Assembly: GCA_023212695.1 (NCBI GenBank)
Contig: JALCCG010000069.1
Location: forward strand, 24,420 to 88,419
DNA from: Sporisorium sorghi
Lineage: Eukaryota > Basidiomycota > Ustilaginomycetes > Ustilaginales > Ustilaginaceae
DNA: 64,000 nucleotides
Reading direction: 5' to 3'
In this document: positions 20,030-31,683 of the stretch, in pieces
Layout: each line of letters starts with the position of its first letter
How positions within the stretch are numbered: the first letter of the stretch is position 1
The notes under the pieces: generated by a model
Told to the model about the DNA's origin: nothing
The model's input: only the letters and a program-made list of their open reading frames with translations
Databases searched by the model: none
Translations under genes and position numbers: made by a program

Positions 20030-22115
20030 TCGACGATGGCCGTCGCATGGCGGGTGGCTGGTGTGGCCTACGACTCCCTTGCGATCTGACATGCTCATGA
20101 CTGTTAGACAAACTTACCTGTGATGCTCTGCCGCCTGTGCGTGAACGTGAGAGTCGTGAGTACGAGCCTGTGAGTGTAATCGCCGCCTCATGAGTTCATG
20201 CACTGAATTGGGCAAGTCTCGGCTCACAGCTCGTCACAGTGAACAGCTCGGCCACCTCGACGATCTCCACTCAAAGTGTGCTTGCTTCTGCGTTACAAAG
20301 TCCACCCGTCCACTGCCCGTGATGGGCAGATCCAGCTAAGCAAAGGGCTGATGGAGGTCAAACATCTCGTCAGAGCCGAAAGCGAGGTTGAATATTTGAA
20401 GAAGCGCTTGGGTTCACACGCAATTTTTGCATCCCTTGTCTTCGAATTGTGTGAACCACCTGCTTTATGATTGTCTTTTCGTCCTTCCAGAATCAATGCC
20501 AATCCACGACGCTCCCGTTAGAAACATCAGCATCGCGATTATGGGCACAAGATATGACAGTGAAACTCTTTCGGTCCATCTTGTTTTGCGACTTTTTCGA
20601 TCAAATTCTGTACCATCACGGAAAGGACACAGCTTTCGTTCGCCGGAAAAAGATTATTAAAAATTCGCTTCAGGTCTAGGTCAAAAAAAAGAAACCATGA
20701 AATATTCGAATTTTGATCGAATTCTGTGGAAATCAGTCGGTGAAAATGATTTTACCCTTTTGACCTGCGAGAGTCATTTGCGGGACCATGTTTTGCAATG
20801 AAAACCCGCAAAATCGTGAATGAATTAACTTACAGCGGTTCAGAGATGGCTGAGTGTTAGAAAGAAAAAATCGTGATCCGACCAGACCCAAAGTCAAATC
20901 ATTCGCGAGCAATCAAAACGACCTTTTGTCAGACAAGAATCCTCTGCCAATTATTTTGTCAAAGTGTGAAGACTTTGACTCAAACTTAAGTTACAAACAT
21001 CAAAAATGTGGACAAAACGTTGACGGTCATACGAGCACTGGCTTGGAGGCTGCAGTCACCTCCAGCGAAATGAAAATCAAAACGGTGTTGCATGCAAAAC
21101 GAGCTTCGAAGCTCGAGCACAGTCAAGAAGAAGTTGTTTTGTGTCCGCCCTTTCCTCTTCACCCGTCGTCACGCATGACGATAAGAGCATGTTGCATTCA
21201 TATCTTGAAAAAAGGAAAAAGTCGTCCTAGGAGCCACCCTACCCCCTTGGTTGTTCGCGGAGCCACCCCAGCAGCCACCTGGTGGATCGACGTTACCTGG
21301 TGATACGCTGGACACCGTCGACCTGCTCCTCGACTCCGTTCGGCAATCGCCGACCACGAATGTCGACAGATCTCGTTCATCTGCGAAGTCGTAATCACCA
21401 CCGGGAGAGCCTGTCAGCAGCCGCTCCAAGAATGCGACCAGCACGGACAGAATCAGGTCTCGGCGGGGTTCATGCAGCTGGAATGCAGAACGACGACGAA
21501 AACAGATGAGGACGAGAGTTCACCCCTTTCGAGGCTCCCCCTGATCCTGTGGAGTGCATGCTGAACACAACAAAGGCGGAGCAGAGCTGGCAACATCATC
21601 GAGCGCAATCGATCGCTTCACCGAGACTTCAGTCTCGTAGCATGACATGCGTCTCGAGCCAAATGCGACTGTAGCAGTCCTCTGCAAAAGAATCGGTGTT
21701 TGGGACGACAGTCTAGATCCTCAGCCTGTGAAGAGCTTTCGCAAGTGCGCAGGAGCATGGGCCACATCCCAGTGCACTGTAGGACTGTAGGACTGGTTCA
21801 GTAGGACGACAATGCAAGGGCTTTCTCATCATCACAGAATTCGACGCTTCCTTCATCTCTTCATGAGGTTCAGCGTCCTGTGTCCTACACAGGCAAGGAA
21901 GATCAAGAGCCACTTGGTTGCATTGAGAAACGCACGCCGACTCATGCTCGCAAGATCTCGAATCCCGATCGCCGATCGGACACACTCTTTCACGCACGAC
22001 TCTTCTTTTCGTCAAACATTCATTACAACGACTGCACAAGATCGTCAAAAACTGGAAAGGATAAGGGAGTCACGAGGTTCTACAAAGACACGGCTTTCAG
22101 GTAAAAGCAATGCCC
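20030..22115. other. 2.1-kb gene-free region with an AT-rich core
   Basis: Lies between the orphan and transketolase stop codons. From about 20640 to 21120 the sequence is visibly AT-rich compared with the flanks. Short tandem words occur (GTAGGACT twice near 21787). Open frames are short and uncharacteristic. No terminal repeats were recognised. Confidence 0.55.
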
Positions 22116-24627
22116 TTAGTACTGCATGAGCTTGGCCTCAAGCTCGATGGGGCTGACGAGGGTCTGGCCCTGGAAGACCTTGGCAACGTGCTCGGCCTTG
22201 GCGGCAACGTCCTCGCCGGTCATCTTGTACTTCTTGAAGAGCTCCTTGGCGGGGGCGGAAGCACCGAAGGTGTTGATACCGTGCTGGGCGTGCGAGTACT
22301 TGGACCAGCCGAGCGTCGAGTAAGCCTCAACGGAAAGGATGGGCTTGCCTGAGGGCAGGACCGAGAGACGGTACTCGATGGGCTGAGCGTCAAAGACCGA
22401 GAAGCATGGGATCGAAACGATACGGGCCTTGATGCCCTTCTCGCCGAGCTTGGCAGCAGCTTCGTTGCAGAGGGCGACCTCGGAACCGGAGGCAACGAGG
22501 GTGATGTCGGCCGACTCGTTCTCGACGAGAACGTAACCACCCTTGGAAGCCTTCTCGATGGAGCTGCCCTCGAGCTGGGGCAGGTTCTGACGCGTGAGGG
22601 CAAGCACCGAGGGGGTGGACTTGCTCTCGATGGCAACAAGGTAGGCACCCGAGGTCTCGTTACCGTCAGCAGGACGCCAGAACATGAGGTTGGGAATGGC
22701 ACGGAGAGCGATGGCAGTCTCGATAGGCTGGTGGGTGGGGCCGTCCTCACCGAGACCGATCGAGTCGTGGGTGGCGACCCAGATCACGCGGTGCTGCGAG
22801 AGGGCCGAGAGACGAACGGCACCAATGGCGTACGAAACGAAGTTGAGGAAAGTACCAGCGGTGGGGATGTGCATGCCGTAAGCGGCAATACCGTTCATAA
22901 TGGCACCCATGGCGTGCTCACGGACACCGTATCGGATGTACCTGCCCGAGTAGTCACCGAGCTGGGTGCTGGGGGCCTGGAAGTCGACAGCGTTGCCCCA
23001 TCGGGTCAAGTTGGAGCCGGTCAAATCGGCGGAACCACCCAGGAGCTCGGGAACGGCGTCAGCGACCTTGCCGAGGACGGTCTCGGAGAGCTTCCTCGAG
23101 GCGACGGCGGCGTCGCTGGGCTGGTAGACGGGGAGGGCCTTCTCCCAGCCCTGGGGAAGCTTGCCGGCGATTCGGCGGGCGATCTCGGCGTGCTCGTTGG
23201 GGTACTTCTCGCCGTAAGCCTTGAAGAGCTCGGTCCACTCCTTGTCGGCCTTGGCACCGCGGTCAGCGATCTCCTTGTAGGCGGCGTAGACATCGTCGGG
23301 CACGACGAAGCTCTGCTTGGGGTCCATGCCGAATTTGGCCTTGACAGCCTCGATGTCGTCGGCCTTGAGGGGGGCACCGTGGGTGGCGGCGAGACCCTGC
23401 TGCTTGGAGCCGAAACCGATGGTGGTCTTGACGCGGATGATCGAGGGCTTGTCGGTGACCTTCTTGGCCTCGGAGATGGCCTTGTAGAGGCCCTCGAGGT
23501 CCTTGTCACCGTCGAGGACGTGCGAGACGTGCCAGCCGTACGAGAGGAAGCGCTGCTCAACGTCTTCGGTGAAGGAGCAGGCGGTGTCACCGTCGATCGA
23601 GATGTGGTTGTCGTCGTAGAGGGCAATGAGGTTTCCGAGCTGGAGGTGACCAGCAAGGGAAGCAGCCTCGGACGAGATACCCTCCTGCAAGCAACCGTCA
23701 CCGGTGAACATGTAAGTGTGGTTGGTGAAGAGAGGGAAGCCGTCCTTGTTGAAGGTGGCGGCCAAGTTGGCCTGGGCGATGGCGAGACCGACCGAGTTGG
23801 CGAAACCCTGACCGAGAGGACCGGTGGTGACCTCGATACCCTCAGTGTGGCCGTGCTCGGGGTGACCGGGGGTCTTGGAGTCGAGCTGACGGAACTGCTT
23901 GAGCTGCTCCATGGGCAAGTCCTTGTAGCCGAGGAGGTGGTTGAGGATGTAGATGAGAGCACAAGCGTGGCCTGTTTGCGGGGGAAAGACGAACAAAGGT
24001 TCGAATCGAAGAGTCAGCACAAGCACTCATTGAAGTCCTTTTCGCGCTTCAAAGCGCATCAAAGCAAAAGCAGAATACATACCGTTGGAGAGAACGAATC
24101 GGTCACGGTTGATCCACTTGGAGTGAGCGGGGTTGACGTTCATGAATCTGGACAAGAGACGCGGAAAAGCACAAGTCAGTACTTCTGTCGGAATCAACTC
24201 GTTCTGCCTCACAAAATTCGGAAGAGCCGTCAAAGCACGGAACTGAGCGGTGCAAAAGACGGCGTTTCCGATGCTCTTTACTGGAGCCCCTCGGAGAACT
24301 CCAGTCGCAGCTTGGACCAAAAAGAGAAACTCACCGAGAGAAGAGGGTGTGGGCCATAGGGGCCATGCCCATAGGAGCACCAGGGTGACCCGAGTTGGAC
24401 TTGGCGACCACATCGGCGGCCAAGGTACCTACAAGGAGCGTAAGAAAAGGCAGGGCAGCGCAGAAAAAATGTCAGTCAATGTCATCATTCGCAGATGTCG
24501 CATCGCTCGCCATTTCTGCATTCATCGCACAACAGCAATGAGCTGAACAAGCAGTTTCAAGCCCGAGCGAATACTCACGGATGGTGGCGATGGCCTTCTC
24601 GTCGCTAGCAGCCTTGGTGAAAGACAT
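22116..24627 (-). CDS. TKL1: Transketolase, four exons
   Basis: Exons are 24627-24579, 24428-24335, 24147-24083 and 23971-22116. Phases match and the product is 687 aa, the normal length. It transfers two-carbon ketol units between sugar phosphates in the non-oxidative pentose phosphate pathway, using thiamine diphosphate and Mg2+, in the cytosol. Exon 1 gives [16 protein letters not shown]; exon 2 gives [20 protein letters not shown]; exon 3 ends RDRFVLSNG; exon 4 opens [15 protein letters not shown]. ThDP motif: [20 protein letters not shown] through [12 protein letters not shown]. The pyrimidine domain has [15 protein letters not shown] and [16 protein letters not shown]. Three introns are packed into the first 650 bp, including a 187-nt intron 2, while the remaining 1.86 kb is uninterrupted. 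Confidence 0.97.
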
Positions 24628-26267
24628 GATGGGTATGTGGTATGGAAGTGATGGACAGGAAAAGGAAGGGAAGGGGGATGATGATGGTGAGAAGAAGAAG
24701 AGCCAAGTTCAAGATTAAGAAGAGAAGGCCGAGCAAGTGCAAAAGACTCTCCCAACTTGCGAGAAGAGGGAGGCAGCAAGGGACAGCACATGAGCACAGT
24801 CCAAGTCGAGAGGGAGAGAGACAGCGATGGCAATCGATTTTCGCCGCCGTCATCCGTGTTGGTGATTGCAGCCAAAAGGTGCGTGCGCTTTGGGCGCTGT
24901 GAGCGTGCGTCAGAATTTCGCTTTCAGGTGGAGCTGCCGTCATGCAGCCGAAAAAGATCAATCGAGATCGATCAAGCAGGCGATGCCTCGCAAGACAGCC
25001 TCTGTTTGCCAATGTTCGTCTTCGAACGCCCACCTGGTGTCGGTGTTGCTTGACAACATGAGACGCTGTTTAGTTACCCCTAGCAACGATGGCAAGCAGG
25101 CAATAGCCAGCATTGGTATTCACTTCAGGCTGATCAAAGAAAAGCCAGGAAGGTGCTTAGAGCCAGGAAGACTGCTAAGCACCTGCTCAGCGCAGTTGGC
25201 GGTTGGGCCACATCGGAAGAAACTGCAGCAGCACAAAACGCGCAGCGACCTGTTTGCTGTACCGGACCGTCATCCACTTGAATCGGTTTTCAATCGGTCA
25301 TTTGAAAGGCGTGTGACAAGTTCGAAATGACAAAATGACGTCGAATACAATTTTGATAAGATCGCACCTCTCAATTTTCGATCTGATTCGTCTTGCGTCA
25401 ATGCGCAGACCACAAAAGAGAAAGAAATTCAAGGTTGTGCTGTCACGCAGCTGCAAAAACTTGCTGCAATCTTCCAGCGTCGATGTAAGCCCCCGTTCGT
25501 TGTGTCTACGCTCTGCCATGCTCGTTCACCGGTCCGGTGCACCGACCATCTTCCAAGCATCTTCACTGCGAGAAGAAAAGATTTCCGAAGGCAAGACAGA
25601 GAGATGACCGGGAAGATATCACGCCCGCAAGGAGCACAACAAGGCACAAAAGACACTTCCATCAAACTCTCTGAACAAGGGTCAGAGCAACCGAGCTTCA
25701 CGATTGGCAGGGTCTTGACCAAAGGAAATGGCCCTCGGGAATGAAACAAGAGAAAGTCACACTTTCTTCCCGATGCACGCTGTCAGAGGTCTCTCGTCGA
25801 TCTTTGGTTGCGAGCATTTTGTTTTCGACAACGTCACCGTGCTTGCTGCATTTCGTCAACATGCGCCCGCCCGAATTTCCAGCAACACTCAATCCCGAAA
25901 CCGTCGTCCGTTCCATCACCACATAGCCGCCGCCAACGAGCACCATACGCCGTCGGCAAACAAGGCTACAGACTCGTACCGACCTTTACACGTGGTTTGC
26001 CAGATGAAGCCCTTTTTTCAGAAAGTTCGACCGGCCTTGGCATGCCGCAGCAACTTTTCTTCTGGCGAGAAAAAAAAGTGGCATCTAGCCACCGCCGCTT
26101 TGCAAGTGGTCGATCACATCGTGTCACAGTTTGCGCTGCAAAGGCACAACATCTGTGGTCATTGCAGATGCGTTACTTGAGTGAATGGAACGAATGAGAT
26201 ACAGCATCTCTCGTAAGAGATAGTTGAGACAGTGATGAATGCTTAGAGGTGAATCCTCTTGTCCCTC
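24628..26267. other. 1.6-kb intergenic region upstream of transketolase
   Basis: The transketolase leader is purine-rich on the plus strand (pyrimidine-rich in mRNA sense, about 24630-24740). An AT-rich patch lies at about 25260-25460, with TGACGTCG near 25334. No gene was supported on either strand. Confidence 0.55.
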
Positions 26268-29200
26268 TTACCAGGGGTTCTCCGCCCACGGATCGGGCTC
26301 GCTCCCCAAGCCACTGCCCTCTCCAGCACGACGCTGGCTGCGCTCGCCCGACGGCGATGGCTTGGCACCTGCGCTCAGATCAAACATGCCTCGTTCAGAA
26401 TGCGACGAGCCAGGCGCAGTTCCGAGCGCACTCGAAAAGTCGAACCCACGTCCAACCGCCATGCTTGGAGGCGTCAGAGCGTCCAACGGTCGCTCCTGCC
26501 CAGGCGAGAGCGTCTCGCCAAAGCCCACACTCGAACTCGTCGGTAGCGAGTAGGTTGCACTCTTGGTACCAAACGAAACGTCGTACGACGTGTCTGGACG
26601 TGTCACTCCCCATCCGCTTTCTGCCGCCGGCCACGTCTCCTCTTTCTGCGCAGCACCGCTTCCTGCCCCAGCCTCACCGTTCTGGAATCGCGCCGCAAGC
26701 TCTTGGACTGCCGATGAAGACAGACCATACTTTGTTGGACTTGCATCCGTAACGCTGTCAGCGGGCTGGATGTCTTCATCGTCATAGGAGGCAAAGGTGA
26801 GTGAGATGCCCGCCTCCGGCACCGCCGACGTTGGTTCCGACCTTGGCGCTGTCAAGAACGGCGACGGGTCTTCCTTGCTTGTCTTGGCTGCTGCAGGATC
26901 TGTCAGAGAAGCCTCTCTGACCGAATCGTCCGCCATTCGTCGACCTTGGTCGCCCTCGGTGCGTCCGCGAGACTCGACCGGCGTTACCGATGCTTGGGCG
27001 TTGGAGGAGAGCGGAAGAGGCGGCAGCGAGCTCTCTAGCTCTTTCACCTCGATGCCAGACTCGCGCAGTTCGCGCAGAATGGCCTCAGTATCGAAATGCG
27101 CACTCATCGAACTCGGTCGATCCGCTTCTGGCGTAGCAGCACGGCCGGAGCCCTCGTACGAAGCTCGCACCGCCTCGACGCGTGAGACAGACTGCTTGAC
27201 AATCTCCTCTTGCATCTGCTTGGCCTCTTGCACTTGCGTAGCGACGCTGGGCTGCGCCGGCTTCTCTTCGTGCTCCACCCTGGGCGGCAAGTCGTCGTCC
27301 TCGTATTCGTCGTATTCGGCGCGTCCACTTGCTGCAGCGGTGATGGGCGTTTTGCTGCCAGCCGAGTTGGATGGAGTCGGAGTCACAGTTCCGCTGCTTG
27401 CACCGCTAGCACCCTTGCGCCTGAAGATCTTGCCAAAGCCGCCCGTTTTGGTCGAGACAGGCTTGAGCTCGAGATCATTTGGTGCTTCATCACGCACCAC
27501 CTGCCTCTCGGGAATTGCGTTCAGATCTTCGGGCTCGTCAAAGTAGTCTGCAGTGGTTCGGAAGCCAAGTTCGCCCAGCACGAGCGGCATCAGCGGTCGA
27601 TAACCAAGGTGTCCGGGCACCACGTGCGTAACATCGACATTTTCAATGTCCTGAGCCCGTTCCACGGGATGCAAGCCCGCGATGCTTCGAAGACCGCCAG
27701 AAGCTGCACGATGCAGATAGCCCAGGATCCAATCGGTGCGGGAGAAGGCGCTGACAAAGCGTCCTGACACGACGCTCCTCGCTTCTTTCCAAGTCTCGTC
27801 CTTGGCGGTCACAGGGGCGCCCATGATGTAGACGTTCTGCACGATGCCGTACGCCTTGGTCCTGCTGAGCTCCACGAGCGCGTAGAAGATGACCCTGGCA
27901 CCGAGACTGTATCCGACCAGGGTGATGGGACGCACGCCGAGCTGACGCTTGGCCAGCGTGTCTGCTAGGATAAGGCCCGCAGCCTGAGCTCGATCCAAAG
28001 CATTCGACCAGGGGTTGTCGATCAAATAGCCGAGCTTGGTGAGCCACAGCGGCCACGCCAATGCGGTGAGCATGGCACCGGCACCGGCCACCGTCAGCGC
28101 CAAAGCCTGCTGTACACCTTGGACGATGGTCTCGTTCCAGAGAAGGCCGAGCGCATTTCCCATCTCTTGCATCATGTCGGGCTCCCATAGGACGCTGAAG
28201 GCATCGCCCATGACGCTGTCGATGACGCTGAACGGCAACCTCACGTCGTCCTGCGGACCGTTCATGAAACCCGGGACGGTCACGATGGCATTGACGCGCT
28301 TGTTGTTGTGGATGGGCTTGAACTCGAACGTCTTGACGCTGCGCGTACGGCGACTCATGCCTCGTCCTGCGAGACTCATGCCCCCCACGGTACCTGTGGA
28401 TGTGATGAGGGCAGCACCACCGACACCGCCAAGAAAACTGCTGGTTCCTCCGATACCGACAGCGCCCAACGCAGCACCCATACCTGCGCCGATGACGGGC
28501 GCGAGCAGACCCGCAGAGAGACCGATGACGAGACCGCCTCCCACGGTAGCCAGACCCATCATGACCATGCGCTTCTTTCGAGCCATCAGCATGCGTTGCT
28601 TGATGGCAGACTCGTCGCTGAGGCTTTCCACGCCCTCCTCGATCTCGAGCGCGTCTGTGATGCGCTTCTCGAACTGGGTGACATCCATCCAGGTGAGTGC
28701 GAGATAGGAGGCGACGCGCTCGAGCAGCACACGCGATCGAGCGTCGTATACGCTGTCGGCTGTGAGGACCAAGAAGAGATCACAGAGGACAGTCCAGCGC
28801 AGGTCGAGGGTGATGGTGGCATCTGCGCTGCTGATGCTGGTGGTGACACCGTCGAGCGCACCGGGAGGCGGCTCGACTGCTTGCGGTTCTTTGGTGAGAC
28901 CTAGCGTGGTTGTGACGGTGCCCGGGCCCGCCTCGACCTCTGGTATGGCTGCTGCGCCGTCGATGGCGTCCACAGCATTGGACAGCTGCGAGGCGGTGTT
29001 GGGATCAGCGATCACGGTAGCATCGGAAGCCAGTGAAGCAGGGCGAGAAGATTGAGAGGCAATGGCGGATGGGTCTTCAAGGTCTTTCGAGGTTTGCTTC
29101 GAATGGTGTTTGCCTTGCTTGGTCGACTGCTCTGCATCGGTTGACTCTTCGAGCTGCATGCCAATGTCAAAGTCTTCGTCGTCTGTTGATGTCTGTCTGT

Positions 29201-30416
29201 GGTTGCGGGCTGATTTCTCGATCTCCTTGCTTGCGGACGGCTTTGATGGCTTTCTGCGGCTTGATCCCAGGTCGCCATCATCGTCTTCATCGTCGCTCTC
29301 GTTCTCTTTGGGAGTGTCGGTTTCTGTTTCAGGAGACTGGGCCGAAGCAAGATCGGAATCTTCTGTCTCCGGTCTAGCAGCGGCTGGCTTTGGCGCAGAT
29401 GCGGATGCCTGCTCCTTTGCCATAGCTTGCGCTTGCTCTTGCTCTTGCTGGCGTTGCAATTCGAGCTGGGCCTGCTTTTGGTCCTCTTGCTGCTTTTCTC
29501 GGAGTGCATCAGGGTCAAAGTCGGGATTGTCGATGGTTTGGGTGGTGATGAGAGAAGGAGCGAGGTCGGTAGCGAGCACACCATGCTCGGCCAAGGATTC
29601 GATCATGCGTTGCTCTGAACTCTCGATGTCCATATGTTGATAGAGACGAGCCATGACCTTGATCTTCCAGCTCTCGATGCTTTGCTTTGCCGGGTCGAGG
29701 TTCTTGCCGGGGACTCTGCGGATTTGACGGACCATCTCGGAGGCTATCAAGCTGCAGAGACCAACGTAGGCGATCTTCTGACCTTCTGATAGGAGCTGTT
29801 TGGTGGTCTTCATCTGGTTGAGTGGCGTGGCGGTGGTGTTATCGCCGTAAGGGTCGTGACGGTTGCCATCTTGGAAGAGATAGGAGGTGGCAGCGTGGAG
29901 TTCTTCAGCCTCTTCGTCTTCGTCGAGTCTGAGCTGGGTGTAGCCTTTCTCCTCATCGCTGTCGTCGTCATCATCATCGTTCTGCTTGTTGGCGGGTTTG
30001 GATCTCCAATCGTAGCCTCTGGCATCGTCAATGTCCAGATGCTTTCCGGTCGCATTTGTAGCAGCATTGTGCGATCGATTTGCGGCTGCGCCCGAGGTAG
30101 ACGCCGTGTTGTCCGTGAGGTATTGGGACTTGACACCGGTTCGCTTGTGGTGTGACCCGCTGGCTGAGCGATTGGGCAGATTGCGAGCCGAGGATCGAGA
30201 GGGAAGGGAGCGGAACCTGCGTGGGTCGTCTGGGTCCGAATCGTCCTCTTCTTCGTCGCCGTATGGGAGATCGTATGGATTCGAGTAGGCACTAACAGGG
30301 ATCGATGCAGTGGAAGCTTGGGCGGTTTCGACGGGCATGGACTCCCACTCGTCATCGTCGTCGTCGATGGGTTGCGCTGCTGCGTGCGCAGTAGATGGCT
30401 TATGTGACGAGCTCAT
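26268..30416 (-). CDS. DUF726 family membrane-associated hydrolase-like protein (Mil1/TMCO4 type)
   Basis: Start at the ATG of MSSSHKPSTAHAAAQ (the preceding in-frame codon series begins with TTG). It is 1,382 aa and intronless. A disordered acidic N-terminal third (Asp/Ser/Gln-rich) precedes the DUF726 domain. That domain has a glycine-rich hydrophobic region (MGLATVGGGLVIGLSAGLLA and following), VNAIVTVPGFMNG, a second hydrophobic helix pair (TVAGAGAMLTALAWPLWL), and an alpha/beta-hydrolase nucleophile elbow TLVGYSLGARVIFYAL with Ser837. NVYIMGAPV and the conserved HVVPGHLGYR follow. Yeast Mil1 of this family binds AP-1 clathrin adaptors. The C-terminal 350 residues are disordered and end with DPWAENPW. 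Hydrolase activity is unproven for the family. Confidence 0.88.
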   Translation of the reverse strand: MSSSHKPSTAHAAAQPIDDDDDEWESMPVETAQASTASIPVSAYSNPYDLPYGDEEEDDSDPDDPRRFRSLPSRSSARNLPNRSASGSHHKRTGVKSQYLTDNTASTSGAAANRSHNAATNATGKHLDIDDARGYDWRSKPANKQNDDDDDDSDEEKGYTQLRLDEDEEAEELHAATSYLFQDGNRHDPYGDNTTATPLNQMKTTKQLLSEGQKIAYVGLCSLIASEMVRQIRRVPGKNLDPAKQSIESWKIKVMARLYQHMDIESSEQRMIESLAEHGVLATDLAPSLITTQTIDNPDFDPDALREKQQEDQKQAQLELQRQQEQEQAQAMAKEQASASAPKPAAARPETEDSDLASAQSPETETDTPKENESDDEDDDGDLGSSRRKPSKPSASKEIEKSARNHRQTSTDDEDFDIGMQLEESTDAEQSTKQGKHHSKQTSKDLEDPSAIASQSSRPASLASDATVIADPNTASQLSNAVDAIDGAAAIPEVEAGPGTVTTTLGLTKEPQAVEPPPGALDGVTTSISSADATITLDLRWTVLCDLFLVLTADSVYDARSRVLLERVASYLALTWMDVTQFEKRITDALEIEEGVESLSDESAIKQRMLMARKKRMVMMGLATVGGGLVIGLSAGLLAPVIGAGMGAALGAVGIGGTSSFLGGVGGAALITSTGTVGGMSLAGRGMSRRTRSVKTFEFKPIHNNKRVNAIVTVPGFMNGPQDDVRLPFSVIDSVMGDAFSVLWEPDMMQEMGNALGLLWNETIVQGVQQALALTVAGAGAMLTALAWPLWLTKLGYLIDNPWSNALDRAQAAGLILADTLAKRQLGVRPITLVGYSLGARVIFYALVELSRTKAYGIVQNVYIMGAPVTAKDETWKEARSVVSGRFVSAFSRTDWILGYLHRAASGGLRSIAGLHPVERAQDIENVDVTHVVPGHLGYRPLMPLVLGELGFRTTADYFDEPEDLNAIPERQVVRDEAPNDLELKPVSTKTGGFGKIFRRKGASGASSGTVTPTPSNSAGSKTPITAAASGRAEYDEYEDDDLPPRVEHEEKPAQPSVATQVQEAKQMQEEIVKQSVSRVEAVRASYEGSGRAATPEADRPSSMSAHFDTEAILRELRESGIEVKELESSLPPLPLSSNAQASVTPVESRGRTEGDQGRRMADDSVREASLTDPAAAKTSKEDPSPFLTAPRSEPTSAVPEAGISLTFASYDDEDIQPADSVTDASPTKYGLSSSAVQELAARFQNGEAGAGSGAAQKEETWPAAESGWGVTRPDTSYDVSFGTKSATYSLPTSSSVGFGETLSPGQERPLDALTPPSMAVGRGFDFSSALGTAPGSSHSERGMFDLSAGAKPSPSGERSQRRAGEGSGLGSEPDPWAENPW

Positions 30417-31046
30417 GGCTGTCGAAGTGAGCAAAGCAGGCCATCAAGCTGCCATGGATCGAGAGTGATGACGAGGCAATGTGGAGGTGCCGAGCTGCCA
30501 ATCGGCGGGTCCGTTTTCAACCGCAACTGCTGACGAATGGCGATGGTGACGGCTAGGAGAGAGAGAGAGAGAGAGAGCGAGAAAGCAGAGAGAGATGGTG
30601 GTGATAAGCCTTTCAAGATGTTGGGAGCGATGGGTGGAGGCAGGTGAGCAACCAAAAAGTGGCTCGGATCAACCGAGCGTGACCTGGGGCGGCGGAGGTC
30701 GCCGATGTGTGTTCTCCGTCTGTGCAGAAGTCACATTCCACGCTCCTTCTCCTTGCCAGTCAGCCGATGCAATTTTTGCAACTTGTTGGATAGACTGGTC
30801 TCACAAACAGTTCTTTTTTTCAGCTTGTTCTTGTTCTTCGCAATTGTGAATCAGTGCTCATGAGTCTATGATACAGCGGGATCATCAGCACTGCCTCTGA
30901 CAATGCCGGTTCGGTTGGTCACATCCAGCACTGACAAGTGACATGGGGCAGACGCCTCTCTGTGGTTTTGTGACTGTGGTGTGGTAGTAATATACAGATA
31001 GTTGGCCAGAAGAACCTAGGGCAAAAAGTCGATGCAGATCGTCGAG
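30417..31046. other. Intergenic, DUF726 leader with GA/CT microsatellite
   Basis: 630 bp between two minus-strand genes. A (GA)10-like run lies at about 30557-30577, which is CT in the sense of the DUF726 mRNA, about 140 bp before its start. No gene was seen. Confidence 0.6.
30557..30577. repeat. GA dinucleotide microsatellite
   Basis: About ten GA units in the probable promoter/leader of the DUF726 gene. Similar runs occur before the Spo71-like and BTB genes. Confidence 0.8.
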
Positions 31047-31683
31047 CTAGGCTGTCTTGGATGCTTGCGCCTTTCGTTTGGCTTCCTTGGCCTTTTCCTT
31101 TCGCAGTGCGAGTCCCTTTTTGAGCGCACGCTGTCGCTTGCGGCGGCCTGCACCACGCTTGCTGCCCATCTTGTTGGTGATGATCTTGTCCTTGCCGTCG
31201 ACCACCTCGACCAGCTTCTTGCGGCTCTGCTCTCGAGCCTTGTCCATCTTTCTCTCTTTCGCCTTGTCACGCTTCTTGAGTCCGTTGGAAAGCTGTGTCC
31301 TTAGCAAAGGCAAGTATGCGCTCTGGAATGTTGCCAGCTTGGACGCAGGTACCAACGTGCTGATCTTGACCTTGCCGCTTCCTGAAACGCCATTGGTGGC
31401 TCGGAACAGGATGGCATCCTTGAGACCGGACGAGGAGGATAGCGCCATGTCGATATCGTCGTCCTTTGCCGCAGATGCCGGTGCTTTCTTGGAAGTCACG
31501 TAGACTGAATGCTTGGTTGTGCTCTCTTCGAACAGCTTGGTGAGCTCCGTAAGGAACTGTGTGTGGAAGGTAGCAGATCGATATGCATACAAATGTTAGC
31601 ACTCGTGCGTCATCCTTTGGTACGGGTCGTCGATGAAAGGCTGTCATTCTTCTGATGCTTACCTGCTCGTTGGTGACGGTCAT
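31047..31683 (-). CDS. SRP14: Signal recognition particle subunit SRP14
   Basis: Exons are 31683-31663 (only seven residues, MTVTNEQ) and 31556-31047. The 106-nt intron runs GTAAGC...CACAG in phase 0. The product is 176 aa. SRP14 pairs with the SRP9-equivalent on the Alu domain of SRP RNA and slows elongation until the ribosome docks at the ER. The conserved opening is FLTELTKLFEESTTKHSVYV, followed by an acidic loop (DDDIDMAL) and ILFRATNG. The central helix is KLATFQSAYLPLLRTQL. The C-terminal 70 residues are an extended Lys/Arg-rich tail longer than in mammals, as is common in fungi. Divergent from VMS1. Confidence 0.93.

Noticed and set aside
20030..22115. tRNA or snRNA genes in the large gaps
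   Set aside because: I scanned for B-box-like GGTTCGANTCC and cloverleaf ends and found nothing convincing; tRNAscan/Infernal would be decisive.
22731..24359. 542-codon plus-strand frame antisense to transketolase
   Set aside because: Composition (Gly/Val/Asp-rich) is typical of the complement of GC-biased codons; it runs across three real introns.
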